64,000 nucleotides of DNA from Promethearchaeum sp. (GCA_030612265.1 JAUWOE010000001.1:1-64000); one strand, 5' to 3'. Shown: positions 46,001 through 55,651, counted from the stretch's first letter. Numbers and translations: made by a program. Notes: a model not told the origin generated them from the letters alone.

Positions 46001-46792
46001 AGTGTTACATTAGTGAACACACATTGGAACGAAACAAATGCAGTAATGGGTAAAAATAGAAGGATTGGCACATCGCAAACAGGAATAATCGATGCATTTG
46101 CGAAACATGGAAGAAGAACTATTTTAGATTGGAGTGATAAGGGTTATAATTATTTACGTAAATTAGATGAGAATTATTCTGATTTTTTCTGCGTTCCCCA
46201 ATCGATTAAAATAACAACTGTGAAACCAAGTGGAACAGTTAGCCTTTTAGCAGGAGTATCTCCAGGAATTCATTATCCTCATGCAGAATATTATATTAGG
46301 CGTATCAGAATCTCGAATAAATCTAGTTTAGTTGATTTACTTAGAGAAGCCAATTATCCTATCGAAAAGGATTCTTATTCTGATAATTCAATGGTCGTTG
46401 AATTCCCCATTCACGAGGATAATTTCCTACGAGCAAAAAAAGATGCAACTATGTGGGAGCAGTTAGCAAATGCTATAGATTATCAGCACTATTGGAGTGA
46501 TAATCAAGTTTCAATAACTGTAACCTTCCAAGAACACGAAATTTCTAGTATTCCATATGCTTTAAGTTTCGTTGAAGATAAAATAAAGGGTTTAAGTATG
46601 TTACCATTAACCGAATCCGGATATAAACAAATGCCGTATGAAACAATTTCACAAGATGACTATGAAAAGAGGGTCTCTCAATTAAAACCAATCAAAATGT
46701 GGAAAACTACTGAAAAAAGTGCTGGGACAGTTTATTGTGATGGGGATAGCTGTCAAGTAATTCCTGAAAAGGATCTCATTAAAGAAGATTAG
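43004..46792 (+). CDS. nrdJ: Adenosylcobalamin-dependent ribonucleotide reductase with an intein
   Basis: Class II RNR makes deoxyribonucleotides using vitamin B12. The 1,262-residue frame contains an ATP-cone (about 25-115), the first active Cys in MALNNCGFCST, RSAQIALG, the NP/CGEQ active-site loop split by an intein, KPSGTVSLLAGVSPGIH, and a C-terminal redox pair YCDGDSC. After removal of the 499-residue intein (codons 461-959) the enzyme is 763 residues, close to triphosphate-reductase type class II enzymes. No NrdR-like repressor or metal-dependent alternative is nearby. B12-riboswitch features were not seen in the 261-bp upstream gap. Confidence 0.92.
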   Translation: MNEMVQSILPNKDDKKISVLDIFPRHIKNSRGDLKPFDPDKLVVNLNKETGLDWNECIKVVKDSLKKITILGLKTIQTSMIREIMCLELMARGYIKERNIYAKLILSSVLKFKLGESFIEIYEGKQPEWGPLGYITYKRTYARLIEDEERTEEFYETIRRVVEGVYSIQKEHCFKLSLPWEPEKAQKSAQTMFEKIWNFKFIPPGRGLWMMGTEFIDKHGSMALNNCGFCSTEDILIKKTKPFEWLMDALMLGVGVGFDTKGAGKQIIKKPKDEIFVFELPDSREGWVQALRYLLLAYFDGDPMPAYDFSKIRPAGALIRGFGGVASGPGPLQEMLDNQKELLDKRIGSTLTSVDIVDMMNLIGKCVVAGNVRRSAQIALGSADDEEYINCKQDKQALYHHRWASNNSIIGKRGMDYSKIVDNIAKNGEPGIIYLENARNYSRMGFEPDYKDKKAVGVNPCVTGNTLIAVADGRNAVSIEQLAKEGKDVPVYCKDEKGTTKIKMMRNPRITGYDEKIYEIKLDDGSKIKCTGNHEFLLRDLTQKKAIDLKPNDSLMIMAKWETNWDEIMNVKASNKKTSYWMINAGNKNHFEHSFIFENLNGIKIHSGYVIHHKDHNGLNNNLKNLEVMNKKDHQQLHDISGDKNPMRKWYPNASNEEKLRYHEKMSKSTSGEKNPRYSGITNDEIYLEMVKYIKNKNLPLTVPTWKKYAIKKNLIYNFNFFRGKLVNLIKKANIECGFEHLDNPAQMREYKRYIKLLSESDLEINFDKGIWVIRHCEVCKKEFRVKYQYREQAYCSKKCSNKIAAKIAGKATKEQAKQRHKEVYKKITNLFIKYISDFQLVPSKIQFLKFLNKNDINDLRSAGLSSSYQKFLDDFTKKIKVQQIELKKLNNLAYQKAMASTLQDHGIVYNHKIVSVKEIGKSIVYNGTVDDYHNFGIILNEKKTYSGKLKLDMIFTANCGEQSLESFELCCLVETFPSKHDSYDEFEETLKYAYLYAKSVTLVNTHWNETNAVMGKNRRIGTSQTGIIDAFAKHGRRTILDWSDKGYNYLRKLDENYSDFFCVPQSIKITTVKPSGTVSLLAGVSPGIHYPHAEYYIRRIRISNKSSLVDLLREANYPIEKDSYSDNSMVVEFPIHEDNFLRAKKDATMWEQLANAIDYQHYWSDNQVSITVTFQEHEISSIPYALSFVEDKIKGLSMLPLTESGYKQMPYETISQDDYEKRVSQLKPIKMWKTTEKSAGTVYCDGDSCQVIPEKDLIKED
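44384..45880 (+). mobile_element. HNH homing-endonuclease intein inserted at the RNR NP/CGEQ site
   Basis: The intein begins at Cys1 (CVTGNTLIAVADG, block A), has the block B KCTGNHEF, and ends ...DMIFTAN before the extein CGEQ. It is 499 residues in frame. Its middle carries an HNH homing-endonuclease region (YVIHHKDHNGLNNNLKNL) and a zinc-finger-like CEVC...CSKKC segment (about residues 310-345). The block F region VDDYHNFGIIL is present, but the residue before the terminal Asn is Ala, not the usual His. Insertion directly before the catalytic Cys is a known hotspot because DNA there is invariant. The self-splicing reaction restores NPCGEQ. Confidence 0.92.
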
Positions 46793-46860
46793 AACATTAC
46801 AAATTAAAAATTGATAAAATGAAAAACGTTTTTTGATTTTTTTTCTTATTATATACCATA

Positions 46861-47202
46861 ATGACTAATATCTCATATGAAGATTTTAATGCGTTAGATA
46901 TACGGGTTGGAACAGTTTTAGAGGTGGAAGAGGTTCCTAAATCGCGCAATTTATTAAAAATGCAAGTGGATATTGGTGAGGAAAAGCCTCGTCAAATAGT
47001 TTCCGGAATCAAAAATTGGTATAGTGTTAAAGATCTTAAAGGGTCCAAAATTATAGTATTAGTTAACTTAAAACCCAGAAAAATAATGGGGATCGAAAGT
47101 AAAGGAATGCTTCTTGCAGCAGATGTTGATGATACAGCAGTTCTCCTTAAAATTGATGAAAAATTTGTAGAAAAAGTTAAATCGGGTTCAAAGGTTGGTT
47201 AA
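46861..47202 (+). CDS. tRNA-binding OB-fold protein (CsaA/MetG C-terminal-like)
   Basis: This 113-residue protein is one OB-fold of the EMAP-II/CsaA/MetRS C-terminal family: DIRVGTVLEVEEVPKSRNLLKMQVDIGEE, RQIVSGI, IIVLVNLKPRKIMGIESKGMLLAA. These domains bind tRNA, or dimerise as with CsaA. A free-standing form is common in archaea and could assist a tRNA synthetase. Its stop lies 2 bp before the Nudix-like gene in the same direction. Confidence 0.9.
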   Translation: MTNISYEDFNALDIRVGTVLEVEEVPKSRNLLKMQVDIGEEKPRQIVSGIKNWYSVKDLKGSKIIVLVNLKPRKIMGIESKGMLLAADVDDTAVLLKIDEKFVEKVKSGSKVG

Positions 47203-47204
47203 AT

Positions 47205-48143
47205 ATGAGTGAAATTAAGTCAAATGTTCTTTGGTTATATATTATGAATGGTGAACCCCATCCCCTGGGATTAAATTCAATTAGTAAATATAAAGATATA
47301 TTATCTCCTATTATTGAGACAAAATTCACAACTTATTCAACTAAAACGTGGAATATATCAAATAAAACTAAAGATGAAGTTCAAAAATCTGTAATGGATT
47401 ATTATAAAAATTTAATTGTTGAAAAAAATTATTATCCAAGTCAATACGGTGATTGGATAAAATGTTCTGAATTCAAAATTAAAAAAGAAAAATTTCTTAA
47501 TCTTGATGTTATTGGCCAATCTTCATGGTTAAAAGCAACATTGGCTGCAGATTTAGGAATTTTTGTTACAAATGATGAAAAAATATTTTTTATTGGTATT
47601 GTTCGGAAAAATAAACCGGGCAAAGGAAAACCTGCTTTAATTGGAGGAATTATGAATGCAGGTTCTGTTTTAGACTCAGCAGCATATACCATGCTTAAAG
47701 AAACTAAAGAAGAAGCTAATTTCACAATGCGCTATCTAGGAAATCTAAAGAAACTCCGTGAAAATTATACAATTTCAAGAATTTCAGTTCAGATCAAGGG
47801 TTTTGATGTTTTAGATTCCGAATTAGGAGATATTAAAACTTATATGCACTACATAACAACAATTCCCACTACGAAACAAGAAAATCTTGATGATGGGACA
47901 AAAAGGGTTTACACCGCAACTGCATTTGCAGTCTTAATAGATATAGGTGGGACATCACTTGATAAAAAGCAACTTCAAAAGGTTTTTGAAGCTGGGGACG
48001 ATGCTGCTAAAATGTATTATCTTGACGTTACTGATTTTATTAGAGGAAAAAATAAGAAAAATTATCCGAATTTTGGATTAAAGCATCATATAGGGTTATT
48101 TAAAAAAATGGTTGTGTTACTGAAAAAGAAATATAGTCTCTAA
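47205..48143 (+). CDS. Nudix-like hydrolase domain protein with degenerate Nudix box
   Basis: This 312-residue protein contains a Nudix-type region near residues 145-175 (GKPALIGGIMNAGSVLDSAAYTMLKETKEEANF). The K-E-T-K-E-E segment fits the second half of the Nudix box, but the expected Gly-x5-Glu spacing is off and Asp stands in place of Glu, so metal-dependent hydrolysis may be weakened or altered. The first ~100 residues are not recognised. It starts 2 bp after the tRNA-binding gene and is likely co-transcribed with it. Substrate is unknown. Confidence 0.65.
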   Translation: MSEIKSNVLWLYIMNGEPHPLGLNSISKYKDILSPIIETKFTTYSTKTWNISNKTKDEVQKSVMDYYKNLIVEKNYYPSQYGDWIKCSEFKIKKEKFLNLDVIGQSSWLKATLAADLGIFVTNDEKIFFIGIVRKNKPGKGKPALIGGIMNAGSVLDSAAYTMLKETKEEANFTMRYLGNLKKLRENYTISRISVQIKGFDVLDSELGDIKTYMHYITTIPTTKQENLDDGTKRVYTATAFAVLIDIGGTSLDKKQLQKVFEAGDDAAKMYYLDVTDFIRGKNKKNYPNFGLKHHIGLFKKMVVLLKKKYSL

Positions 48144-48188
48144 TGAAAAATCCCAAATTTTTTTAATTTAAATGGCAAATTTCATATT

Positions 48189-48830
48189 ATGAGTCAACTA
48201 ATTAAGAAATTTCTTCCCCTAGATGTTGAACTAGAACAAATTACATATGATAAAAAACTAGAAAATTCGGTACAAAAATTGGTTGGATCGGAAGAAAATA
48301 TCGAAAAGAGTTTTAAGAATGTTTCTCAAAACATGGAAAAGGCTAATAAGGAGCTCAAGAAATATTTAAACATTCAAAAAGAAACACTGAGAAGCTACGT
48401 TCAATTTATAAACCAAAGATCCGATTTAATTACTCCTCAAAATCTTGCAAAACAAAAAGATCATGTGGCCCATGTTGAATGATCTATCGATGTTCAGGAT
48501 GAAATGGCTAATGATATAAAGGAAATTTCGCAGGGCTATAAAGAATATTCCAAATCACTGAAAGATTTTGGAAAAAAATTATCAAAATTATATAAATCCG
48601 AGACAGATTGGAAAAATACTGCTGCAGAATTAACAAAAGCACGTTCAGACCAAATGGTGACCGGAGCTAAACTTGAGAAACTTGAAAATCGATTGAGAAA
48701 AGAAAAAAGTGAAGTACAAAAACAATATCACAACAAGGATCATAGCAATTCATTCGTAATTACTGCAGTTCTACAGTTAAACCAATCCTGGCAAAGATTC
48801 AAATCTAATATTAAAAATATATCTTGGTAA
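48189..48830 (+). pseudogene. Helical coiled-coil (BAR-like) protein split by an in-frame TGA
   Basis: Two frames, 48189-48482 (97 residues) and the piece resuming at 48483 (115 residues, with its own ATG at 48504), are in the same phase and separated only by TGA at 48480-48482. Read through, they give one 213-position helical protein rich in Lys, Glu, Gln and Ser with long amphipathic helices (ENIEKSFKNVSQNMEKANK, then GYKEYSKSLKDFGKKLSKLY and GAKLEKLENRLRKEKSEVQ). The pattern resembles BAR-type curved coiled coils, but that is tentative. No selenocysteine element or Cys-like catalytic context was found, so the stop is more likely a mutation, error or true split. Confidence 0.65.
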
Positions 48831-48906
48831 AAGGTAGTATAGTCGCCAAAAAGAAAGTAATTGAAACGATAAAAGAAAAAGGAAGAAAAATATTTAGGGA
48901 AACCCC

Positions 48907-51900
48907 TTAAGGTTCAATCTCTTTCAATCTTTGGTTAACTTTTCTCTTTATTTTTTTTATTACTTGGACTCTATTGTTGTACCAATCCGGTGCCCATATG
49001 TGATAAATTTCCCAGCCTAATCCATCTAATACTTCATTTCTAATTCGATCGCGATCGCGAGTATTTTGTGCTGCTTTGTATGATCCTCCATCACATTCTA
49101 ATCCGAGAATGAATCTTGAAGGTTTCTTTGGATCAATAATTGCAAGATCTATACGAAAATTTGAATGTCCTATCAAAGTTTTAACTGTGAAACCTTCTTT
49201 TTCTAAAGAAGATTTAACACTGGATTCAAATGAATCAAATTCAAAATTTTTCTTCTTTGAAGCCGTTTTTACCTTGGTCAATTTATTGCTTCTTGCATAT
49301 CTCATGTAACCAATTAAATCACTCAATCCTCGCGCTTTAACTTTCTCTAAATTAATTTCACTTGGTAAAAATGAAGCAAATAGTTTGATGTGGAATCGAG
49401 CACGTGTAATCGCTACATTCAAACGTCTATATCCACCAGATCGGTTTAAAGGCCCAAAATTTAAAGACAACTTACCTTTAGGATCCTTAGCATAACCTAC
49501 ACTAAAGAATATAAAATCTCGTTCGTCTCCTTGCACACTCTCCAAATTTTTAATAAATAATCCTTCTTCTTCATCTTTATTCATGATGGATTCTATTGAA
49601 GGCTCTTTTCTTATCAATTTCTCTAAAGCTGACCTAATTGTTTCTTGTTGAGCAACACTAAAAGCCACAATGCCCAAAGAATAGTTTGTTCCATATTTTT
49701 GATTGCTTTTATAATGATTTATTATAGCATGTGCTACATAATCTGCTTCAATGGCATTTTTCGCTTTAACTTTTACACCCTCTTTAACATATCTAAAATC
49801 AATCGCAGTCAAATCATCAATATTAGAATAATTTTCTAATTTTTCCTCATCAGATGTCAGTGTCTCGATACTGCTTGTTTGATCTCCCTTGTCTTCATTA
49901 GAAATATCAGGAAATGTAAATAATCTACCATTATAATACTGCTGGTTACTATAGGCAATTAAACCTTCCTTTCGGCTTCTGTAATGGAATTTTAACATCT
50001 TTTCTCGAAATCCAATTCCCGTACATTCATCTAACAAACTTTCCATTGTCTGTAGGTTGCTATCAAGATCATCGAGATCATCAAAATCAGAATCACCGTT
50101 AATACTACTTGCCGTAAAGAAATTTGTGGGAGGCAATTGTTGTGAGTCTCCTACAACTATCAAGCTTTTTCCTCGTAAAATTGCTCCAATAGCATCTTCA
50201 GGGGTAACTTGAGATGCCTCATCAAAAATTACGACATCGAAAAAGTTGTTATATTCCTCAATCGGTAGAAAATTTGCAATTGCTAAAGGTGACATCATAA
50301 AACATGGTTTTAACTGAGAAATGAATTCTTTGGCTTCTTTAAAACTATATCTAAGAGGTTTTACATTCCTTTTCTTTTTTAATTCACGCTTTATAAATCC
50401 AGATTGAGCTAGTAGAGAATCAGAAATATCTAAATCAATCTTAGGTCTCAAATCATACAATTTTTTAATAACTCTCAATCGATTTAATACGAGAATTTCT
50501 TTATCAATTTTCCTAAATTTCTCAATTGTGTTCATGTGATATTTTATGTCAAAGTTATTGATTATAGGCAATGTGCTTATAACATCTTCATACATTTTGT
50601 GATAAAATGCTTTCTCAAATAGCTTCTCAAGTGGAATTTCAATAGCTTCAGGATTAGAACTATCCTTTATTTCAAATCTTTGATTCTTAATTTTATCCAA
50701 AATACTACTAAAGCCATGTTTTTCAAGTTTATTCTCAATTTTGATTATTTCAAACCATTCATTCAAATGGGGTAGATCCTTTAACCACCTTTTAGCAAAA
50801 TTTTCATATTTCTCCCAAAGATCTTGTCTTGGATTTAAAGGTAGGGGTTCAATAACTAAAGCAGGCTTAAGAAAATTTTCAAGGGGATGTGTTTCCTTCC
50901 ATTCATCTGAAAGAAAATGGAAATCCTCAATGATAATTTTTATGGTATCTAAAGATATCCCATCAGGTTTACCTGCAAAAACCTTAAAATGTTTGATTTT
51001 ACTCAAATATCCTAAAACAGATTGCTTCTTTGCGATTTTTCGGACACAGTTTAAAATTTGCAATTTATCCGCATTGTATTCAGGTCCGTGTTTTTTTAAA
51101 ACTCCTGAATAATCCGTGGTAAATCGAGCAAGTAATAAATCAACATCCAAAGTTAGAGCATTTTCATTGAATATACTAAAAAAATCATCAAATTGCTGAA
51201 AGTCCATATCATTTAAAATTGGTTTTAAACCGGATTTCAAATTGAAAACGACTAGCCTATTGTTCAATTTATTTACTTTCTCAATAAATTGATTTAATTT
51301 TGTAATAAGAAAACTTGTAATTGAAAGCGAAGGGGATGATTCCGTTTCATATGCTAAGTTAATTTGCTCAAAACTTTTAAAAAATTCAGAAAATTCATTG
51401 AAATTTATTATGGAATCCAATTCAAAGTAATTATTAAGGTCAGAATAGTCAATCTCCCAAGTTTGCCATAGTTTAAATGATTCCAAAGCAGAAATCCAAT
51501 ATTTAGCCCTAATAATATTTTTTTCCCATTGAGTTCTATTTTCTGGAATTGCTCCTTTTTCTTCAACTCCATTTGGAAATTTATCATGAAGAATTTTCAA
51601 TTCAGAGCCCAATTGTTCATTAACATATTGAAATGAATATAATATTTTATTCAAAGCAAGCTGCAATTCCTTTGCGATTTGTAACATTAATTTAATTTTA
51701 GCCTTTGCTAAACTCCAAGGATTTTCGTCATAATGCTCTAGTGTATCCCTAAATAACTCTAATTGCCCAAAGAGATCTTTAATTTCTATAAAATCTTCTT
51801 AGGAAACATTTTTCGGGTCTTTAAATTCAGATATTATCAAAGGAATATCATCCAAGGCTAAAACCCTGCCTACTATATCATAAAAGCTTAATTTCATTAA

Positions 51901-53196
51901 ACCATTGGGAGATTGAGTTGAAGTAATATATTCATTCAATCTTTCTTTTAATATACCAAGTTCTTGAAATTTACCCTTTTTAATTTTGATACCTTCAGTG
52001 TCTAGATTCATACTTGTTTCAATCTGCTTAAGAATCGCGATTTTATTAGCATTCTGTGAATGAACTTGTAAACAAAATGGACCAATTCCGCAATTATCTA
52101 ATCTTTTTTTAACTACATCAAGAGCGGCGCGCTTTTGGGCTACAAAAAGAACTTTTTTACCAACAGCCAGGCATTCTGCAATGATATTTGAAATACATTG
52201 ACTCTTTCCGGTTCCTGGAGGCCCTTGAATTACTAAGGAACTACCAGATTTTGCATAAATTACAGCTTCCATTTGACTAGAATCACAATCCAAAATGGAA
52301 TAACTTGTTGTGGGATCTAAACTATCGCTAAGCTCTTCAATTTCAGGTAAGTTCTCTTTTTGCTCCGCAAATCCTTTTTCTTCTGCAATTGCGCGAACAA
52401 TAGGATGTCGAAGTAACAAATTTTCATGATCATCGAGATCTTCAAATAAGGCTGCTTTAGTAAAAGCAAAAGTTCCAATAAATGCCCGTTTTTCTAATGT
52501 CCAATTTGGTTCTCGTTCAATTAATTCTGAAACTTCATTTAGATAACGATCAAAACTAATTGAATCGAATTCTTCTGGAAAAAGGGGTAATTTTTTATTT
52601 TCTCCTTTTAATTTTTCTTTTAAAGCGGGATTGACCATTACTTCATCATCGAGAATCTCGATTTCAAGTGGTTTTAAAGATATTCTTACAGGAACAAACA
52701 GCAAAGGGCTTTTTAAAGGTACATTATCCCCAACTTCAACCCAGTTAAGTAATCCGAATGTAATATATAATACATTTACACCTCGTTCTTCTTCCATTTC
52801 CTTTGCTTTTTGAAGAAATTTCTTAATTCTAGTTCTTAAAGTTGAATCAGTTAATTCTGTTATAAATTCAGTTAATCTAGCTTTTTGTTTTATTTTTTCA
52901 ATAGCTAACCGATGTGTTTCCTTTGATGAATCGGATAATTCCGGTTCAGACTTAGCTTTAAACGGTGTTTTTTGTTGATCTGACCTTGATTTTTTACGTT
53001 TTCTTGAAGGAGGTTTATAGATCGGGGGAAAAGTGCAAACTTGATTCATGATTACAAGTATTCTAAAAATCGTTGAACAACTAGGTGAGATTACCTCAAC
53101 ATATCTTTTTGGAGAAAAATTAAGTTGAGGATTACGGTTGGATAAATCCAAAAAATTTTGCTTCCATAGACGAATTTTAGCTTTAGCTTTCGACAT
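48907..53196 (-). pseudogene. DUF4011-SF1 helicase-nuclease split by an in-frame TAA
   Basis: ATG 53196 begins with the DUF4011 signature KIRLWKQNFLDLSNRNPQLNF. Walker A GPPGTGKSQC lies in this first 465-residue part, which ends at TAA 51801-51799. The frame then continues without shift through EDFIEIKDLFGQLELF to ATG 51687 and a further 926 residues with Walker B VVIFDEASQVTPED, motif III VVGDSQQLPPTNFF, SVQGDERDFIFFSVGY, LNVAITRARF and a C-terminal MTES_1575/Vsr-like nuclease (RIDLAIIDPKKPSR, GLECDGGSYKAA, IYHIWAPDWYNN). Intact, it would be about 1,429 positions long and resembles large UPF1/Dna2-like helicase-nucleases tied to genome defence or repair. The single stop separates the two helicase halves. 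Confidence 0.8.
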
Positions 53197-53296
53197 AATA
53201 TCCAAGTAAAAAAGTCAAGGAACATCTATATATGTTTTTAGGGATGTAATTGGGAAAATAAAATTAGCAAAAAAAAAGTATAGAATTATCAATTTT

Positions 53297-53731
53297 TTAC
53301 ATAGATTTCATTCGAACCTTGAAAGGATCCTTTTTTTTCTTGAATTTCTCGGTTTTGAAAAAGAATTTCTTTCCATCAGAGATAATCCCACCATAGTCTT
53401 TATCTAATTTTGAAATTATTTGTTTTGTAATTGGTTGTTTTATTCGGTTCGGATTTGTTAAAACGTCCAGAATTTGTTCCTTATTCTTAATATCTTTATA
53501 GTTTAACCGAAGATTGGGCAAAGCTAATAGATAACCGTGAGTGTACCATTTTGGAAAGTGTTCATTCGTACTATGAACTCGTAATTCAAGAAGACCTTCT
53601 GTAAGATCTTTCATCTTCAAATCAGCTACATCTTTAGCTTCACGGATTTTTATAAAAATGCAAACAGGATTTGATTTCTTGCTGGTGCGAGCTTTAATTA
53701 TTTTTTTTAATTCATCTTCTGCATCTGTCAT
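53297..53731 (-). CDS. Conserved-looking protein of unknown function beside a MoaD/SAMP gene
   Basis: This 144-residue soluble protein is basic at the C-terminus (KTEKFKKKKDPFKVRMKSM) and has alternating strands and helices in the middle (PVCIFIKIREAKDVADLKM, LTEGLLELRVHSTNEHFPKW). It has a single Cys (about residue 24) and no recognised motif. It starts 6 bp after the MoaD/SAMP-like gene and reads in the same direction, so they are probably co-transcribed; the unknown may be a partner or target of that modifier. I cannot name a family. Confidence 0.6.
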   Translation of the reverse strand: MTDAEDELKKIIKARTSKKSNPVCIFIKIREAKDVADLKMKDLTEGLLELRVHSTNEHFPKWYTHGYLLALPNLRLNYKDIKNKEQILDVLTNPNRIKQPITKQIISKLDKDYGGIISDGKKFFFKTEKFKKKKDPFKVRMKSM

Positions 53732-53737
53732 GTGTTT

Positions 53738-54052
53738 TTAACCTCCCCCTGCTGCTTTGAAAAACGTAATTCTATCATTTGGGGAAATAATAGTATCTAA
53801 ACCCACCCCTCCACGTATATCTTCACCATTAATAATTATCGAGGTATTATCAGCAATATTATCTTCTTCGAAGAAATATTCATCTAACTTGGGGAAATCT
53901 TCAATAATTTCTTTGATTAATTGATGGATGGTATGAGAATTTCCCTCAAGGCTATAATGGATTACTTTTTTATTTGTAATTGCCCAAAAAGGGCCGAAGA
54001 ACAAAGCTTTGTATATATTATTTAATTCTTCGTCATCACTTTGAGTGCTCAT
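53738..54052 (-). CDS. MoaD/SAMP-like ubiquitin-fold protein ending GGG
   Basis: This 104-residue protein has the beta-grasp pattern with a terminal motif RITFFKAAGGG, where the C-terminal Gly-Gly is adenylated and thiocarboxylated or conjugated. Supporting elements are TIHQLIKEIIEDFPKL, IIINGEDIRGG and a PNDRITFF turn, typical of MoaD. The start at ATG 54052 gives a slightly extended acidic N-terminus (STQSDDEELN). MoaD provides sulfur for molybdopterin; SAMPs and TtuB serve tRNA thiolation and protein modification. Here no MoaE or other molybdopterin gene is adjacent, so a TtuB/SAMP role with the E1-like and TtuA proteins in the window is equally likely. Confidence 0.88.
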   Translation of the reverse strand: MSTQSDDEELNNIYKALFFGPFWAITNKKVIHYSLEGNSHTIHQLIKEIIEDFPKLDEYFFEEDNIADNTSIIINGEDIRGGVGLDTIISPNDRITFFKAAGGG

Positions 54053-54099
54053 CAATATTCAAAGTTGTCGAAAAAAAATAAAATTTTCGATTATATTTC

Positions 54100-54522
54100 T
54101 TAGTCTGGGAAATATTTACGTTTATCACAGAAATGAAGATGTAAATCATTATGAGAAATGCTTAATTTTTTGCAGATTTCTTCAATTAATTCACAACTAA
54201 ATGTTCCTGCAAGATGTAAAGCTTCTTCATGAGCAAAATCATCAGAACAATTTAGGGATTCTTTTAGAAATCTTTCGATTATAAAATGATGATTAGAAAC
54301 ATGCTTAGCGGATTCTTTTCCTTTTTCAGTGAGTTCAATTTCCTTGTATTTCTCCCAGACTAGTAATTTTTGCCCTTCCAACCGTTTTAATATAGAATTT
54401 AGTGTTGAATGCTTAAATTTTAATCTAGAGCAAAGATCTCCTGCTCTAATTGGACGATTCCAAAAATAGAGAAAATCTAATACTAAATTTTCCTTTTCTT
54501 TAATTAGACTAGTATTTATCAT
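54100..54522 (-). CDS. DtxR/MntR-family metal-dependent repressor
   Basis: This 140-residue regulator has a winged HTH (residues about 8-68: FLYFWNRPIRAGDLCSRLKFKHSTLNSILKRLEG, wing EIELTEKG) followed by the metal-binding dimerisation domain (SNHHFIIERFLKESL, HEEALHLAGTFS). The ligand positions His/Glu and HEEA are those used for Mn, Fe or Zn sensing. It lacks the SH3-like C-terminal domain of full DtxR, like MntR. It overlaps the binding-protein gene by 4 bp, so the transporter and its repressor are made together. The likely operator is the palindrome at 55652-55671. Confidence 0.85.
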   Translation of the reverse strand: MINTSLIKEKENLVLDFLYFWNRPIRAGDLCSRLKFKHSTLNSILKRLEGQKLLVWEKYKEIELTEKGKESAKHVSNHHFIIERFLKESLNCSDDFAHEEALHLAGTFSCELIEEICKKLSISHNDLHLHFCDKRKYFPD

Positions 54523-55622
54523 TTAATCAACCTAATTAATTTGAGATTTTTAGAAAATAGAACCATCTTTCTTCTTGATGAAAGAAATAATGCAATTGAA
54601 CTTAACCCTATAAGAGCAATAATGTTCCAATAAACAGATCCACTAATAAAATTATCGGGTTCAACATCTACCGGATTTCTTAAAGCATCCATACAATATT
54701 CAATCATAGATATATAATCTATTACTTGAAAGTTTTCAAAAATACCAGGAATCGCGCTCATTTCAGCAATTTTTGCCCCAGCTGATCGTGCAATTTCAAG
54801 AGCATCTTCATCCGAGTGCTGAGGGGACGTAATAATTATCGTACAATTATCTTCCTTCATTAAATTAATAATTTCAATAATTGTTGATTGCCCAGGTTCC
54901 CCACCCGAATGGTCTTCTATTGCTGCAAGCCGTTCAATTCCTAAAAGATCGAATAAATAATAAAATGCAGGATGACTTACTACTACTTTTAATCCATTGA
55001 AATAGGCAGTTTTATTTGATTCAATATTAATTAATAGGTTTGTTAATTTTTCTTGATATGTGATATTATTTGCTGAAAATTCCGCGGTACGAATAGGATC
55101 TAGTTCAATCAATGCTGTAGTTGCCTCATTAACCATTTTTTTAACAACATTTGGATTCATCCAGATATGAGGATTAAAAGTATTATCTAAAAGAGGATCT
55201 TCATATCCATCCTCATTTAGATTACCCAAAGGAATAATTTTTTCTTCCAAACTTGGATAATCTTGCACGATATTTTCTAACCATGGTTCAGCTCCAGATA
55301 CGCCCATTGAAAATATAACATTTGAATCTAACATATTCTGGATTTGTTGGATAGTAGGACCTTCAAAAGAGTGAACATCTGTGGAACTGTCTACAATGGA
55401 TTCAACATTGGCATGTTCGCCTGTAATAGATCGAATTATATCATAAGGAACTGCAATAGTTGTTATAATATTTAGCATTGGTTCTTCATCTATAGAACCA
55501 ATGGGATTATTTGGAATTGCTAAAGATGGATTAAGAATACTTGAAATTATAATGAGTATGAATATCGGATAACTAATAACTCTTAAATGATGAAATTTTT
55601 GAACAAACTTCTTTTTTGGCAT
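54519..55622 (-). CDS. Metal ABC transporter substrate-binding protein (ZnuA-like)
   Basis: This 367-residue protein captures zinc or manganese outside the cell. It has an N-terminal membrane helix (about residues 13-35) that acts as signal or anchor, and a C-terminal helix (IIALIGLSSIALFL) before a basic tail, so it is likely tethered at both ends. Metal ligands follow the ZnuA/PsaA pattern: His in STDVHSFE, His in FNPHIWMNP, His in VVSHPAFYYL, and the acidic site in ITSPQHSDEDALE. There is no long His-rich loop, unlike ZnuA of gamma-proteobacteria. It is divergent from the permease gene. Confidence 0.88.
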   Translation of the reverse strand: MPKKKFVQKFHHLRVISYPIFILIIISSILNPSLAIPNNPIGSIDEEPMLNIITTIAVPYDIIRSITGEHANVESIVDSSTDVHSFEGPTIQQIQNMLDSNVIFSMGVSGAEPWLENIVQDYPSLEEKIIPLGNLNEDGYEDPLLDNTFNPHIWMNPNVVKKMVNEATTALIELDPIRTAEFSANNITYQEKLTNLLINIESNKTAYFNGLKVVVSHPAFYYLFDLLGIERLAAIEDHSGGEPGQSTIIEIINLMKEDNCTIIITSPQHSDEDALEIARSAGAKIAEMSAIPGIFENFQVIDYISMIEYCMDALRNPVDVEPDNFISGSVYWNIIALIGLSSIALFLSSRRKMVLFSKNLKLIRLIK

Positions 55623-55651
55623 ATTTTAAAAAAATAAGGATTATTTAATAG

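Noticed and set aside
48480-48482. TGA in the coiled-coil gene as selenocysteine
   Set aside because: The protein has no redox context or Cys-containing relative that I can see, and no SECIS-like hairpin was evident in the ~75 bp downstream. Nonsense mutation or error is simpler.
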